Shown here: in pieces, positions 1 to 8,124 of the stretch | Position numbering within the stretch: the first letter of the stretch is position 1 | Layout: the number at the start of each line of letters is the position of its first letter | Assembly (NCBI RefSeq): GCF_008086595.1 | Contig: NZ_RXYA01000011.1 | Coordinates: 98,530 to 162,529, forward strand | Reading direction: 5' to 3' | Origin: Acetobacterium paludosum | GTDB lineage: Bacteria > Bacillota > Clostridia > Eubacteriales > Eubacteriaceae | DNA length: 64,000 nucleotides | Notes under the pieces: generated by a model | What the model was told of the DNA's origin: nothing | What the model saw: the letters and a program-made list of their open reading frames with translations, nothing else | Database searches by the model: none | Position numbers and translations under genes: made by a program

Positions 1-405
1 ATTTTGAATGCCGGCTTCTTTTGCGGCCAAAATCATGGGAAGAACACCGGTGACACATCTAATTTCGCCGCTGAGGGATAATTCCCCAACAACGAGGTAA
101 TTATCCGATTGATCCCAGGTCAGTTGATCGGAGGCGTTTAAGATACCCAGGGCAATGGCCAGGTCAAAGGCAGGACCTTCTTTTTTTAGATCTGCAGGGG
201 CCAGGTTAATGGTAATGCGCTCCATGGGATATTTAAAACCGTTGTTTTTGATGGCCGAAAAAACGCGGTCTTTGGATTCCTTTATGCCGGTATCGGGAAG
301 ACCGACTAATGAATAAGAAGGCAATCCTCGGGAAATATCAATTTCAACGGTGACAATAACGCCATTTACACCTAATAATCCGCTACTTTTTATCTGTGAT
401 AACAT
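1..405 (-). CDS. YifB/ComM-family Mg-chelatase-like ATPase, 5' part only
   Basis: I translated this by hand from the minus strand. It runs off the window edge, giving the first 135 codons. It starts ATG at 405 behind a GGAGGT ribosome site at 412-420. The N-terminus MLSQIKSSGLLGVNG, followed by VEIDISRGLPSYSLVGLPD and ESKDRVFSAIKNNG, is the typical ComM/YifB N-terminal domain (a Lon-protease-like fold), and LAPADLKKEGPAFDLAIALG is strongly conserved in that family. The AAA+ ATPase part lies outside the window. In Gram-negative bacteria ComM is a branch-migration helicase in transformation; the role in Firmicutes is less certain. Divergent from the DMT exporter gene. Confidence 0.9.
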   Translation of the reverse strand, partial: MLSQIKSSGLLGVNGVIVTVEIDISRGLPSYSLVGLPDTGIKESKDRVFSAIKNNGFKYPMERITINLAPADLKKEGPAFDLAIALGILNASDQLTWDQSDNYLVVGELSLSGEIRCVTGVLPMILAAKEAGIQN

Positions 406-485
406 TTACAGTTTACCTCCGCTATATTAAGAGCATTATACAGGAAATAAAAAGAAAAACATAGCGAAAAAAATAAATTGATATG

Positions 486-497
486 ATATGATCATAT
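486..497. promoter_or_regulatory. 12-bp palindrome in divergent yifB/DMT promoter region
   Basis: ATATGATCATAT is a perfect palindrome 22 bp before the DMT transporter start, in the short gap between two divergent genes. It could be an operator, but palindromes of this AT-rich kind also arise by chance. Confidence 0.25.
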
Positions 498-518
498 TAA
501 GAAATTAGGGAGGTGCTA

Positions 519-1364
519 ATGGAAAAAACGAATAAAGGAATTTTGTATGTCGTGATAGCGATGGTTCTATTTAGCACTGGCGGTTTGTTTATCAAGCTCA
601 TCGATGCTAATGCGTATACGATTACCTTTGGTCGAGCATTGATTGCAGGACTTATTTTTTTGCCTTTTATTCAGTGGCAGAAAATCAAACTTTCAAAGGC
701 GTATGTGGCACTTGTTTTTGCTTATTGTTACGTCTGTATTGTATTTGTGATCACAACCAAAATAACGACAGCTGCCAATGCTATTATTTTACAGTGCACA
801 GCACCTTTATGGCTATACCTTTTCTATCTGATTAAGGGAAAGAAAATAAAAAGTCGTGAATTCATTCCCCGTGCATTTATTTTTCTGGGTATTATTGTCA
901 TCCTCAGCGCATCCGGGGGAGGCAATATTTTTGGCGATTTACTGGCACTGTCAAACGGGATCGCCTATGCCGTGGTTCAGTATTTTATGGAAAGAGATTA
1001 CCCCATTTCGGATCGATCGATCATTGGAATCAATAATATTGTTTTATGTCTGTTGATTCTGGTGCTAATGCCTAATAGTCTTGATTTTTCAGGATTGTCT
1101 ATTCAGGGATGGTCGGGACTGATTTTTCTGGGGGTGTTCCAAATTGGTGTTTCTTATCTCGTCTTTTTAAAAGGCGTTCGATTGATATCGGCTTTTAAAG
1201 CTTCGATTGTATCGTTGCTGGAGCCGGTACTAAACCCGATCCTGGTGTTCGTTTTTGTCGGTGAAATGCCATCAGTAGGATCTTTAATCGGGTTTGCAGT
1301 CATATTATTTGGCATCATTTTGACGGTGATCCCTAGTAAGTTGGGTGAGGGTATTGAAGAATAA
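519..1364 (+). CDS. DMT-superfamily (EamA) transporter
   Basis: A 281-residue integral membrane protein of the drug/metabolite transporter family, probably exporting a small metabolite. The two EamA halves are visible: the first opens with GILYVVIAMVLFSTGGLFIK and the second near residue 150 with LLALSNGIAYAVVQYFMER. It ends in the usual GxxLIxxGI-type last helix. About ten hydrophobic segments fit the family, as does the length. I chose ATG 519 because AGGGAGG ends 5-6 bases upstream; a GTG at 513 in the same frame overlaps that site. It stands alone, followed by a strong hairpin. Substrate cannot be told. Confidence 0.9.
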   Translation: MEKTNKGILYVVIAMVLFSTGGLFIKLIDANAYTITFGRALIAGLIFLPFIQWQKIKLSKAYVALVFAYCYVCIVFVITTKITTAANAIILQCTAPLWLYLFYLIKGKKIKSREFIPRAFIFLGIIVILSASGGGNIFGDLLALSNGIAYAVVQYFMERDYPISDRSIIGINNIVLCLLILVLMPNSLDFSGLSIQGWSGLIFLGVFQIGVSYLVFLKGVRLISAFKASIVSLLEPVLNPILVFVFVGEMPSVGSLIGFAVILFGIILTVIPSKLGEGIEE

Positions 1365-1371
1365 GAATAGC

Positions 1372-1407
1372 AAAAGCAGTGTTATATTTACACATAACAC
1401 TGCTTTT
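1372..1407. terminator. Bidirectional terminator, DMT / MFS convergent genes
   Basis: A perfect 14-bp inverted repeat, AAAAGCAGTGTTAT and its complement, with an 8-base loop. The A/T ends supply a short U run on both strands. It sits between two convergent genes. Confidence 0.85.
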
Positions 1408-1461
1408 GTGATCCTAAAAGCCTATTTTTTTTAATAAATGATTAGAAAATAAAATTGCTAA

Positions 1462-2646
1462 TTATTCATCTTGTGGCTGTGGCATGTTTCCAGTTTTTGG
1501 AAATGGATCAATGAATAAAAATATCGCACCTGCTACTGTAGCCATGATCATAGCGGCAAACATAGGTCCTTCAATAGCGTTGCCAGTAATGCTTCCGATC
1601 AAAGCGATCCAGTAAGTTGTTATAAAAGCAAAAGCGTTCATAATTGCGAGTACAATGGAAACACAAATTGGGACAGCTTGGGGTTCGGAAACCATACCGA
1701 TAATCATCATGACTGCTGGAAATAGAGTAGAGAAGCCAATGCCGACCAATGCGGTTCCAATTGTTACCATGATAATATTGCCAGTAAACAGAACGAGAAC
1801 ATAACCAAGTGTAAAGGCAAATAATCCAAATGAAATAGTAAAACGTTTAGCTATTTTGAAAATATTGCTAAAGATCACACCTGCGATAATACCGCCGACG
1901 GTAAAGAATGACAGGACAATTGCGGCAACAGCTGGTCCGCCTAAATTGTGGTTAGCTAAAAATGTTGACATACCCATTAATAAGGGATAGTCTAGCAACA
2001 TAACACAACCGAAAAGGATTGAAATGAGCCAAACAGAACTTTTTATTTTTACTTTTTGTTTCGTAACACCGATGGGCTGTTCAATTTTATTTGGTTCCGG
2101 CAGGAAGAAAATAACTAATAACAGGGATATAATACCAAAAGCATGTGCATAAAAAGCATAATTCCAGGAAATGCCAGCCAGTAATCCACCGGCAAACTGA
2201 AGGATAACACCACCGACATTCATGAGGATCGTGCCAAGCCCCATCATTTTTGCTCTTGGATTGTCATCGTAAAGGCCGATAATAAGTGCATTTCCGATTG
2301 GGGACATGATACCAAGACCGATACCAAACACGGCTCTTTCAATTAAAATAACGGTAAAGTCATTTGCAAATGCTGGTGCGATACCACCTATTAAGAACAA
2401 TAGTATACCGATAATTGAAAGTGTTTTGAATTTTACTTTGTTACCGGCAATTGCACCGGCAATAAGCGTAGCTGGAATACACAGCAAAGATGGCAAGGTT
2501 GAAGTCAAATAGATTGTTGAAACCGACAAATTTGGAAATGCCTGCATGATGCTGTTCAGGGCCGGAGTGATGGTCCCAACACCCATTGTCAGAAAGAATA
2601 AGGACAAAATTGCGACTGCTGACAGGGTTGAATTCTTTTGAGCCAT
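1462..2646 (-). CDS. MFS transporter, TetR-linked
   Basis: A 394-residue major facilitator with about 12 hydrophobic segments. The N-half MGVGTITPALNSIMQAFPN and the loop after helix 2 (AGAIAGNKVKFK) fit the MFS pattern, and a charged central loop lies near residue 200. ATG 2646 has a perfect AGGAGGT site 5-6 bases upstream. Upstream on the same strand lie an inverted repeat, a hairpin, a 31-codon ORF and then the TetR gene, so expression is probably TetR-controlled. That arrangement is typical of efflux pumps or of uptake systems induced by their substrate. Substrate unknown. Confidence 0.88.
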   Translation of the reverse strand: MAQKNSTLSAVAILSLFFLTMGVGTITPALNSIMQAFPNLSVSTIYLTSTLPSLLCIPATLIAGAIAGNKVKFKTLSIIGILLFLIGGIAPAFANDFTVILIERAVFGIGLGIMSPIGNALIIGLYDDNPRAKMMGLGTILMNVGGVILQFAGGLLAGISWNYAFYAHAFGIISLLLVIFFLPEPNKIEQPIGVTKQKVKIKSSVWLISILFGCVMLLDYPLLMGMSTFLANHNLGGPAVAAIVLSFFTVGGIIAGVIFSNIFKIAKRFTISFGLFAFTLGYVLVLFTGNIIMVTIGTALVGIGFSTLFPAVMMIIGMVSEPQAVPICVSIVLAIMNAFAFITTYWIALIGSITGNAIEGPMFAAMIMATVAGAIFLFIDPFPKTGNMPQPQDE

Positions 2647-2680
2647 AAAATAATACCTCCTAAAAATAAAATTTATTTAT

Positions 2681-2704
2681 CATGTATATTTATTTACATA
2701 CATG
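2681..2704. promoter_or_regulatory. Candidate TetR operator upstream of MFS gene
   Basis: The inverted repeat CATGTAT-N10-ATACATG lies 35-58 bp before the MFS start codon. Its size and symmetry suit a TetR-family dimer, and a TetR gene lies next door. Binding is inferred only. Confidence 0.45.
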
Positions 2705-2739
2705 TATAAACCATGAATTAATAAAAATAATTATTGGGG

Positions 2740-2811
2740 TTGGTGTTCAAAGTTGGCTGTCAAATTGAGATAGTAACGATTACAACAAAAACTGACAACT
2801 TCGAACACCAA
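2740..2811 (-). repeat. 16-bp inverted repeat between mini-ORF and MFS gene
   Basis: TTGGTGTTCAAAGTTG at 2740-2755 matches the complement of CAACTTCGAACACCAA at 2796-2811 in 15 of 16 positions, with a 40-base spacer. Read on the minus strand it follows the 31-codon ORF and precedes the MFS gene, so it could be an attenuator or mRNA-processing stem. No clean U run follows. Confidence 0.5.
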
Positions 2812-2819
2812 GAGAATAT

Positions 2820-2915
2820 CTAATTACTTAATGTCGTCAATGTGAAATACAATAGCATTTCTTCAACAAGACCAAAGGATTCTTTAACAGCTGTAATAAA
2901 TTCACTGCTTTTCAT
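2820..2915 (-). CDS. Small 31-residue ORF upstream of MFS transporter
   Basis: The minus strand carries ATG at 2915 preceded by GGAGG at 4-base spacing, a better ribosome site than most small chance ORFs have. The peptide begins MKSSEFITAVKESFGLVEEM and ends with LLYFTLTTLSN; it is an amphipathic then hydrophobic short peptide. It lies between the TetR gene and the MFS gene on the same strand and is followed by a long hairpin. It might be a leader peptide, a small membrane protein partner or a remnant. I do not recognise the sequence. Confidence 0.45.
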   Translation of the reverse strand: MKSSEFITAVKESFGLVEEMLLYFTLTTLSN

Positions 2916-3233
2916 AATTCCTCCATTCATTTCATTGAAATTCTGAACAATTGAAAAAATTGATTTGATTAAACCCAGTAATATTATAAAAATAATAGTT
3001 AACTTAGATTAATATTAGTCATATTTAATTTAACTCGATAATAGCACGAAATAAAGTGATTGTCCATAAATATTTATAAAAAAAGTTATATTACGAAAAT
3101 AATAGTATATAACTTGTAATGATAATCGATTAATATTGATTAATTGAGCATTTTACTATTAGAATGATATCATCAATTATTTGACCGATTACTGAAAGGT
3201 TATATATGTTTAATAATAAATTATGTAATGTGC

Positions 3234-3276
3234 GAAAAAAAGCCGCTGAATAATGTTTATACATTATTCAGCGGCT
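3234..3276 (-). terminator. Rho-independent terminator of tetR-family gene
   Basis: A perfect 15-bp stem (AGCCGCTGAATAATG and its complement, 6-base loop). On the minus strand it is followed directly by a run of seven U's, 30 bp beyond the TetR stop codon. Confidence 0.92.
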
Positions 3277-3305
3277 GCAGATAAAATTATTGAAGATTTT
3301 AATGG

Positions 3306-3968
3306 TTATAGAATAACAAAATTTTTCTCGATGCGAATACTGATTTTCTTTTCGATTTCATAGGATTCATCAATTACCTGGGCAATAATATTTTTGTCAA
3401 GGCTCATTGTTGTAAGCAATTGATCAAGGGTGGCATTGGCAAAATCGAGTGAGGAACAGTCAATCAGACCGGCATCATAGGCGAGATTGGTGGCGGCAGA
3501 AGCACCCATGTTTGTATAAGTAATAAAGGCAATTTCAAATTCACTGAAATGTAAACCACAGCTTTCAGCAAGGGTACGATAAAAATTGGTCATAACACTC
3601 TCTTGATTATAAATGATGTTTTCACTTAATATATCGTAATAAAAGCGACTGAAATTCTTATTGGTTCGCATGTTATAATTAATCATCCGTATTTCAACGG
3701 CGGTCTGCAATAACAGAGTGGTATCAATATCAGCCGCATCTATTTTTTCTTTGACCCGTGTCTTGATGGCGGACATGAATTCATTATATACTTCAATTCC
3801 CAAACCGCCCTTTGATCCGAAATAATAGTTAATCAGACCAACATTGGCACCAGAGGCTTTGGCAATTTTGATACAGGTTGTATCGGTATAACCACTTTCA
3901 TAAAACAAGGCTTTGGAAGCCTCATATATTTTTTCTTTTGTTTCTTTGCCCGCTTTATATTTTCCCAT
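3306..3968 (-). CDS. TetR/AcrR-family transcriptional regulator
   Basis: A 220-residue regulator. The N-terminal TetR helix-turn-helix is clear: TKEKIYEASKALFYESGY, then TCIKIAKASGANVGLINYYF, followed by GSKGGLG at the start of helix 4. The remaining 150 residues are the variable ligand-binding and dimerisation domain. An upstream ATG at 4088 in frame would add 40 residues that are hydrophobic and unlike any TetR N-terminus, so I take the internal ATG at 3968, which is preceded by AGAAAG. It probably controls the neighbouring MFS transporter and/or itself through the inverted repeats at 2681-2704 and 4110-4149. Confidence 0.9.
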   Translation of the reverse strand: MGKYKAGKETKEKIYEASKALFYESGYTDTTCIKIAKASGANVGLINYYFGSKGGLGIEVYNEFMSAIKTRVKEKIDAADIDTTLLLQTAVEIRMINYNMRTNKNFSRFYYDILSENIIYNQESVMTNFYRTLAESCGLHFSEFEIAFITYTNMGASAATNLAYDAGLIDCSSLDFANATLDQLLTTMSLDKNIIAQVIDESYEIEKKISIRIEKNFVIL

Positions 3969-4109
3969 AATTTCAACTTTCTTTTCTATCAATAAAATTA
4001 ATTTCAATTGTGCATACAAATACAAGATGAGTTTATCATATTCTGTCATTAAAAACAAGCTAGGATATGAAAAAATTTGTATGGACATAAAATTCTTCCT
4101 ATGTTAAAA

Positions 4110-4149
4110 TTTAGTAGATTACAATTTAGTAAATTAGTAATCTACTAAA
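4110..4149. promoter_or_regulatory. 40-bp palindrome between TetR and DUF6530 genes
   Basis: TTTAGTAGATTAC at 4110-4122 and its exact complement at 4137-4149 flank a 14-base centre that is itself nearly palindromic and repeats the TTTAGTA word. It lies in the divergent promoter region, 33 bp before the + strand start and 141 bp before the regulator start. A nested operator for the TetR protein is the simplest reading. Confidence 0.5.
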
Positions 4150-4181
4150 AATAATTTATGAAAATGAGGTAGAAGTAAAAA

Positions 4182-4658
4182 ATGAAAATTCCGACAGCAT
4201 TAAAACATAAACCCGTTATTGTTTCAGAGGATTACGATAAAATTGACGGAAGAGATTGTCAATCAGATGCAAAGGGTTTGTCGGTAGGCTTGGCCCAATG
4301 GAATGATCGGGGCAAGGTTGATGTATCTGCAAAAATATGGCGCTATACCGGTGAGAAATGGTCAAGACAATCAGAAGAAATGCCATTGCATCGAGTGATT
4401 GATCTGGCGATTTTCGTATGTCGGACAAAGCTGTATTTTAGGGAAGCCTACCGGTATGAGAAACTTTATGATGAAAATGAAGCTCAAATTGATCGGATCC
4501 CTCTTCAAGGGGGGGCGATGGACGTTTCGGTTTGTCTGGATAATCCGTTTTTGGATGAGGACATTAAATTGGTTTCAGCAGCTCTGGCAAAGGATGATGA
4601 ATTGCTTGGTGAAAGATTGGCGCGTTTAGCGGCAATTCTGAGAGAAATGGGGTACTAA
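4182..4658 (+). CDS. DUF6530-like protein of unknown function
   Basis: A 158-residue soluble protein, rich in charged residues, with no signal peptide or membrane segment. The start MKIPTALKHKPVIVSEDYDK, the GLSVGLAQWNDRG stretch and the RQSEEMPLHRVIDLAIFVCR stretch match my memory of the DUF6530 family, a conserved Firmicute protein of unknown role; the family name is from recall. ATG 4182 is preceded by GAGG. Its stop overlaps the next start by one base, so the two are translationally coupled. No catalytic motif is obvious. Confidence 0.7.
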   Translation: MKIPTALKHKPVIVSEDYDKIDGRDCQSDAKGLSVGLAQWNDRGKVDVSAKIWRYTGEKWSRQSEEMPLHRVIDLAIFVCRTKLYFREAYRYEKLYDENEAQIDRIPLQGGAMDVSVCLDNPFLDEDIKLVSAALAKDDELLGERLARLAAILREMGY

Positions 4659-5005
4659 TGAAAAAGAGTCAATCAAAAAAAGAAATCATTGCTGCGTACA
4701 AAGAACAAAAACAAACTGGCGGTATATTTGTAATTCGCAATTTGAAGACCGGCAAATTGTTTTTAGATGCAACACCCAATATCCAGGGAATGGCTAACCG
4801 CTTTGAGTTTTCTCGAAAGACAGGGTCCTGCGTCAGTCAGAAACTTCAAAATGACTGGTTGATTTATGGCGGTGAGAATTTTGTGTTTGAAATTTTAGAA
4901 AAGTTAGATATGAACGAAGATCAAAGCAGAAAAGAATTTAAAGAAGATCTTGAAACGCTAAAGTCGTTATGGCTTGAGAAATATGATGATGAGAGCTGTT
5001 GCTAG
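4658..5005 (+). CDS. Small GIY-YIG nuclease-like protein
   Basis: A 115-residue protein. After a basic N-terminus it reads TGGIFVIRNLKTGKLFL, then ANRFEFSRKTGSC and FVFEILEKLD. This is the strand-helix-strand layout of stand-alone GIY-YIG proteins, in which GIY is replaced by GIF and YIG by FLD-like residues. The catalytic Arg/Glu pattern is only partly conserved, so nuclease activity is doubtful. Its ATG overlaps the stop codon of the DUF6530-like gene (TAATG), so both come from one mRNA. Confidence 0.6.
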   Translation: MKKSQSKKEIIAAYKEQKQTGGIFVIRNLKTGKLFLDATPNIQGMANRFEFSRKTGSCVSQKLQNDWLIYGGENFVFEILEKLDMNEDQSRKEFKEDLETLKSLWLEKYDDESCC

Positions 5006-5069
5006 TTGGTATTTTTGTGGAAAACAGAAGGGACTATGAAATGCTGCAAGAGAGACAATCATTTATTAT

Positions 5070-5106
5070 CTATGCAAAGAGAGAGGGGACCTCTCTCTTT
5101 GCATAG
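5070..5106. terminator. Perfect 17-bp hairpin between convergent genes
   Basis: CTATGCAAAGAGAGAGG and its exact complement are separated by only three bases (GGA). It lies between the GIY-YIG gene and argH, which converge. No U run follows on either strand, so it may act as a bidirectional terminator or as an RNA 3'-end stabiliser. Confidence 0.6.
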
Positions 5107-5129
5107 TAACTAGTTAGTAATTAGTTGTA

Positions 5130-6509
5130 TCAGTTTTGTTTCAACCACTCCCGATTAAAGGCTATGGCTTGCTCAACCCGTGCTTTGGCAGGGCCGCCAA
5201 TAATATTTCGCTGGTTAACACAGACGGTTAGATCAATGGCCTCATAGATGGTTTCATCAAAAACAGGAGAAACGCTTTTATATTCTTCCAGAGTGAGTTC
5301 ATCCAGACTTTTTTTATGTTCTAATCCGTAAAATACCAGTTTCCCAATGATTTCATGGGCATCGCGGAAGGCAATACCGTGTTTAACAAGCCAGTCGGCG
5401 GCATCGGTAGCGTTTGAAAATCCACCGGCAGCTGCTGTTTTCATGACTGTTTTATTGACGGTCATGGTTTTAACCATTTTGGCAAAGGTGATGACGCATA
5501 TTTTGATGGTGTCGTAGGCATCAAAGACGGGTTCTTTATCCTCTTGCATGTCTTTATTGTAGGCCAGAGGAATTCCCTTCATGGTGGTCAGAAAGCCCAT
5601 TAAATCACCATAAACACGGCCCGTTTTGCCCCGGACCAATTCAGCGATATCGGGATTTTTCTTTTGGGGCATGATGCTGCTGCCGGTACTGAAGGCATCG
5701 TCAAGGGTGACAAAGTTAAACTCACTGCTGCACCATAAAATAATTTCTTCGGAAAAACGGCTAAGATGCATCATCAATACAGCGGCTGCTTCAAGAAAAT
5801 CAACACAAAAATCCCGGTCGGAAACACCGTCCAGACTGTTTAATGAAACTGCGGAAAAGTCCAGCTCAGCGGCAACAGACTCCCGATCTAAAGGGTAGGT
5901 GGTGGTTGCCAAAGCACCTGAACCTAAGGGCAGGGTATCAGCCATCGCTCTTACTTGTTCCATTCGGATCATATCACGTTTGAACATTTCAACATAAGCC
6001 ATTAAATGGTGAGCAAAGGTAATCGGTTGGGCCCGTTGGAGATGGGTATAGCCCGGCATAATGGTATCGGTATGTTCCTGGGCTAAATCCAAAAGAGTGG
6101 CTGCCAGTTTACCAATGAGTGATTTGCTGTCTTTCGCAATATCTTTGACATAAAGACGCATATCCGTGGCTACCTGATCATTGCGGCTGCGGCCGGTATG
6201 AAGCTTCTTTCCAATGTCGCCGATACGTTCGGTGAGAATGGCTTCCACATTCATATGAATATCTTCCATTTCGACCGAAAATTCAATCGTGCCGGCCTCA
6301 ATATCCAATAATATTTCTTCAAGCGTTTGGATGATTAGTTTGGATTCACGGGGATCAATAATATTTTGTTTCCCGAGCATCCGGGCATGGGCAATGCTTC
6401 CTGTGATATCCTGCTTATAAAGGCGTTGATCAAAGGAAATAGACGAGTTAAAATCATCGGTTAAAAGGTCGGTTTTTTTTGAAAACCGACCTCCCCACAT
6501 TTTTTTCAT
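5130..6509 (-). CDS. argH: Argininosuccinate lyase
   Basis: A 459-residue enzyme that splits argininosuccinate into arginine and fumarate, the last step of arginine synthesis. The fumarase/aspartase superfamily signature [12 protein letters not shown] is present near residue 277 with its catalytic serine. [12 protein letters not shown] near 107 and [13 protein letters not shown] near 157 are the other conserved active-site segments. Length is typical. ATG 6509 lies two bases downstream of the argG stop codon, so the two genes form one unit. The fumarate produced could feed the fumarase encoded at 18975-20370. Confidence 0.98.
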   Translation of the reverse strand: MKKMWGGRFSKKTDLLTDDFNSSISFDQRLYKQDITGSIAHARMLGKQNIIDPRESKLIIQTLEEILLDIEAGTIEFSVEMEDIHMNVEAILTERIGDIGKKLHTGRSRNDQVATDMRLYVKDIAKDSKSLIGKLAATLLDLAQEHTDTIMPGYTHLQRAQPITFAHHLMAYVEMFKRDMIRMEQVRAMADTLPLGSGALATTTYPLDRESVAAELDFSAVSLNSLDGVSDRDFCVDFLEAAAVLMMHLSRFSEEIILWCSSEFNFVTLDDAFSTGSSIMPQKKNPDIAELVRGKTGRVYGDLMGFLTTMKGIPLAYNKDMQEDKEPVFDAYDTIKICVITFAKMVKTMTVNKTVMKTAAAGGFSNATDAADWLVKHGIAFRDAHEIIGKLVFYGLEHKKSLDELTLEEYKSVSPVFDETIYEAIDLTVCVNQRNIIGGPAKARVEQAIAFNREWLKQN

Positions 6510-6511
6510 TA

Positions 6512-7738
6512 TTATTTATTCCCCTTTTTTTCTTCTTCACGGCTCAGTCGCATCAAGGCACGCACTTTTAGCGGCAAACCAAAGAGATGAATGAAGCCTT
6601 CAGCATCTTTATGATCGTAAAGGTCGCCAGTCGTGAAACTGGCAATTTCAGCATTGTATAATGAGTAAGGCGAAGTAACGCCAACAAGGATAATATTGCC
6701 TTTATATAGTTTTAATTTAACATTCCCGGTAACGGTTTTTTGAGTTTCGTCAACAAAGGCGGTGAGGGCCTCGCGAAGTGGCGTAAACCATTCACCATTG
6801 TAGGCAAGCTCTGCAAATTTAACCGCTGCCTGTTGTTTAAAACCATAGGTTTGACGATCCAGACACATGTGTTCCAATTCGCCATGAGCGTCATAAAGGA
6901 TGGTACCGCCTGGAGTTTCATAGATTCCGCGAGATTTCATACCAACCACACGATTTTCAATTAAATCAACGACGCCGATGCCGTGTCGTCCGCCAATGAC
7001 ATTTAATTTTTCCAGTAATTTTCGGGCACTTAAAGCTTCGCCGTTTAATTTAATCGGAACGCCTTGTTCAAAATCCAAACTGAGAATTTCGGCTTGATCA
7101 GGAGTCTCTTCAAGTGGGGTTGTCATTTGTAATAGCTTTTTATATTGTGGTTCTAATGAAGGATCTTCAAGTTCAAGACCTTCATGACTCATATGCAGAA
7201 TATTTTTGTCACGGCTGTAGCTGTTGCTAATGGTCATCGGGACTTTAATATCATGAAGGATACAATAATCCATCGCATCTTCGCGAGATTTAATATCCCA
7301 AATTCGCCAAGGCGCGATTATTTTTAATTGCGGGGCAAGTGCTCCGATTGATAATTCGAAACGAACCTGGTCATTTCCTTTACCGGTGGCGCCATGACAA
7401 ATTGCTTCGGCGCCTTCCAGCTCTGCATATTTTACCAGAACCTTTGCGATTAAAGGACGTGCCAGGGAAGTTCCCAATAAATATTTCTTTTCATAAATTG
7501 CATCGGCCTTAAGAGCTGGCCAGACATAGTCTTCAACAAATTCATCGGTGACATCTTCAATATATAATTTGCTGGCGCCGGAAGCGAGAGCCCGTTCTTC
7601 CAAACCATCTAATTCGGTTCCCTGACCAACATCGACGCATACGGCAATAACTTCATAGTCATAGGTGTTTTTAAGCCATGGTATAATGGTTGTGGTATCT
7701 AATCCACCGGAATAGGCAAGAATTACTTTTTTCTTCAA
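6512..7738 (-). CDS. argG: Argininosuccinate synthase
   Basis: A 408-residue ATP-dependent ligase joining citrulline and aspartate. The N-terminal PP-loop [16 protein letters not shown] starts at residue 8. [14 protein letters not shown] is the conserved citrulline/aspartate-binding stretch, and [16 protein letters not shown] is typical of the family. ATG 7738 is preceded by AGGAGG. It is first in the argGH unit, transcribed from the mirrored promoter at 7794-7822 and divergent from argCJBD. Confidence 0.98.
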   Translation of the reverse strand: MKKKVILAYSGGLDTTTIIPWLKNTYDYEVIAVCVDVGQGTELDGLEERALASGASKLYIEDVTDEFVEDYVWPALKADAIYEKKYLLGTSLARPLIAKVLVKYAELEGAEAICHGATGKGNDQVRFELSIGALAPQLKIIAPWRIWDIKSREDAMDYCILHDIKVPMTISNSYSRDKNILHMSHEGLELEDPSLEPQYKKLLQMTTPLEETPDQAEILSLDFEQGVPIKLNGEALSARKLLEKLNVIGGRHGIGVVDLIENRVVGMKSRGIYETPGGTILYDAHGELEHMCLDRQTYGFKQQAAVKFAELAYNGEWFTPLREALTAFVDETQKTVTGNVKLKLYKGNIILVGVTSPYSLYNAEIASFTTGDLYDHKDAEGFIHLFGLPLKVRALMRLSREEEKKGNK

Positions 7739-7783
7739 TTTTATATCCTCCTGAAAATCATTTGTTTATATATTTATTTTTAA

Positions 7784-7835
7784 TACATGAATGATTATAC
7801 AATCAATTGGGGTGAAAATCAAGTATAAATTCAAA
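7784..7835 (-). promoter_or_regulatory. argG promoter with candidate ArgR boxes
   Basis: On the minus strand, TTGATT (7822-7817), 17 bases, TATAAT (7799-7794) forms a good sigma-A promoter for argGH. CATGAATGATTATACA overlapping the -10 region matches the TGAAT-N4-ATTCA ArgR box pattern in most positions. A second weaker match, TTTGAATTTATACT, lies at the -35 end. ArgR control is inferred from site resemblance and gene function. Confidence 0.65.
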
Positions 7836-7873
7836 AATATTAAAAATAATTTTATAAATATGCAAAAATAACG

Positions 7874-7903
7874 CTTGATTATTCATGAAAGGTCCGGTAT
7901 AAT
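7874..7903 (+). promoter_or_regulatory. argC promoter with overlapping ArgR-like half site
   Basis: TTGATT (7875-7880), 17 bases, TATAAT (7898-7903): the same hexamers and spacing as the argG promoter but on the opposite strand, about 75 bp away. The spacer carries ATTATTCATG, the complement of the CATGAATAAT ArgR half site. The predicted transcript has a leader of roughly 215 bases before argC. Confidence 0.7.
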
Positions 7904-7996
7904 ACAAAAATAAATTAATTGTAATAATTTCATAAACAAACAGACAATCACCTATTATTTTGATAGAATGAATAATAGCAGAAGTAATTCTGGTTG

Positions 7997-8095
7997 GAAT
8001 GCTTGAGGTTGTAGACAAACACTTTGCCTGATAACCATACCGACCACTGACTAATCGTTGTCGTTATGGTGGGTAATCAACAGTCTGAAGCATTC
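7997..8095 (+). promoter_or_regulatory. Structured leader RNA upstream of argC
   Basis: This leader can fold into nested helices. The outer pair is GAATGCTT (7997-8004) with AAGCATTC (8088-8095), then GTTG (8008-8011) with CAAC (8078-8081). Inside is an 11-position hairpin, ACCATACCGAC (8034-8044) with GTCGTTATGGT (8060-8070), with one mismatch. It ends about 30 bases before the argC start. There is no T-box GGTGGNACCGCG element and no U-run terminator, so it is not a T-box. A 12-codon ORF without a ribosome site (7968-8006) overlaps its 5' side. Confidence 0.45.
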
Positions 8096-8124
8096 TTATT
8101 AGAAGTTTTAGAGAGGATAAAAAA

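Noticed and set aside
3969..4088. 40-residue N-terminal extension of the TetR regulator
   Set aside because: Hydrophobic and unlike the family; the internal ATG at 3968 gives a normal TetR start.
7904..8124. T-box riboswitch upstream of argC
   Set aside because: The conserved GGTGGNACCGCG antiterminator sequence and a U-run terminator are missing.
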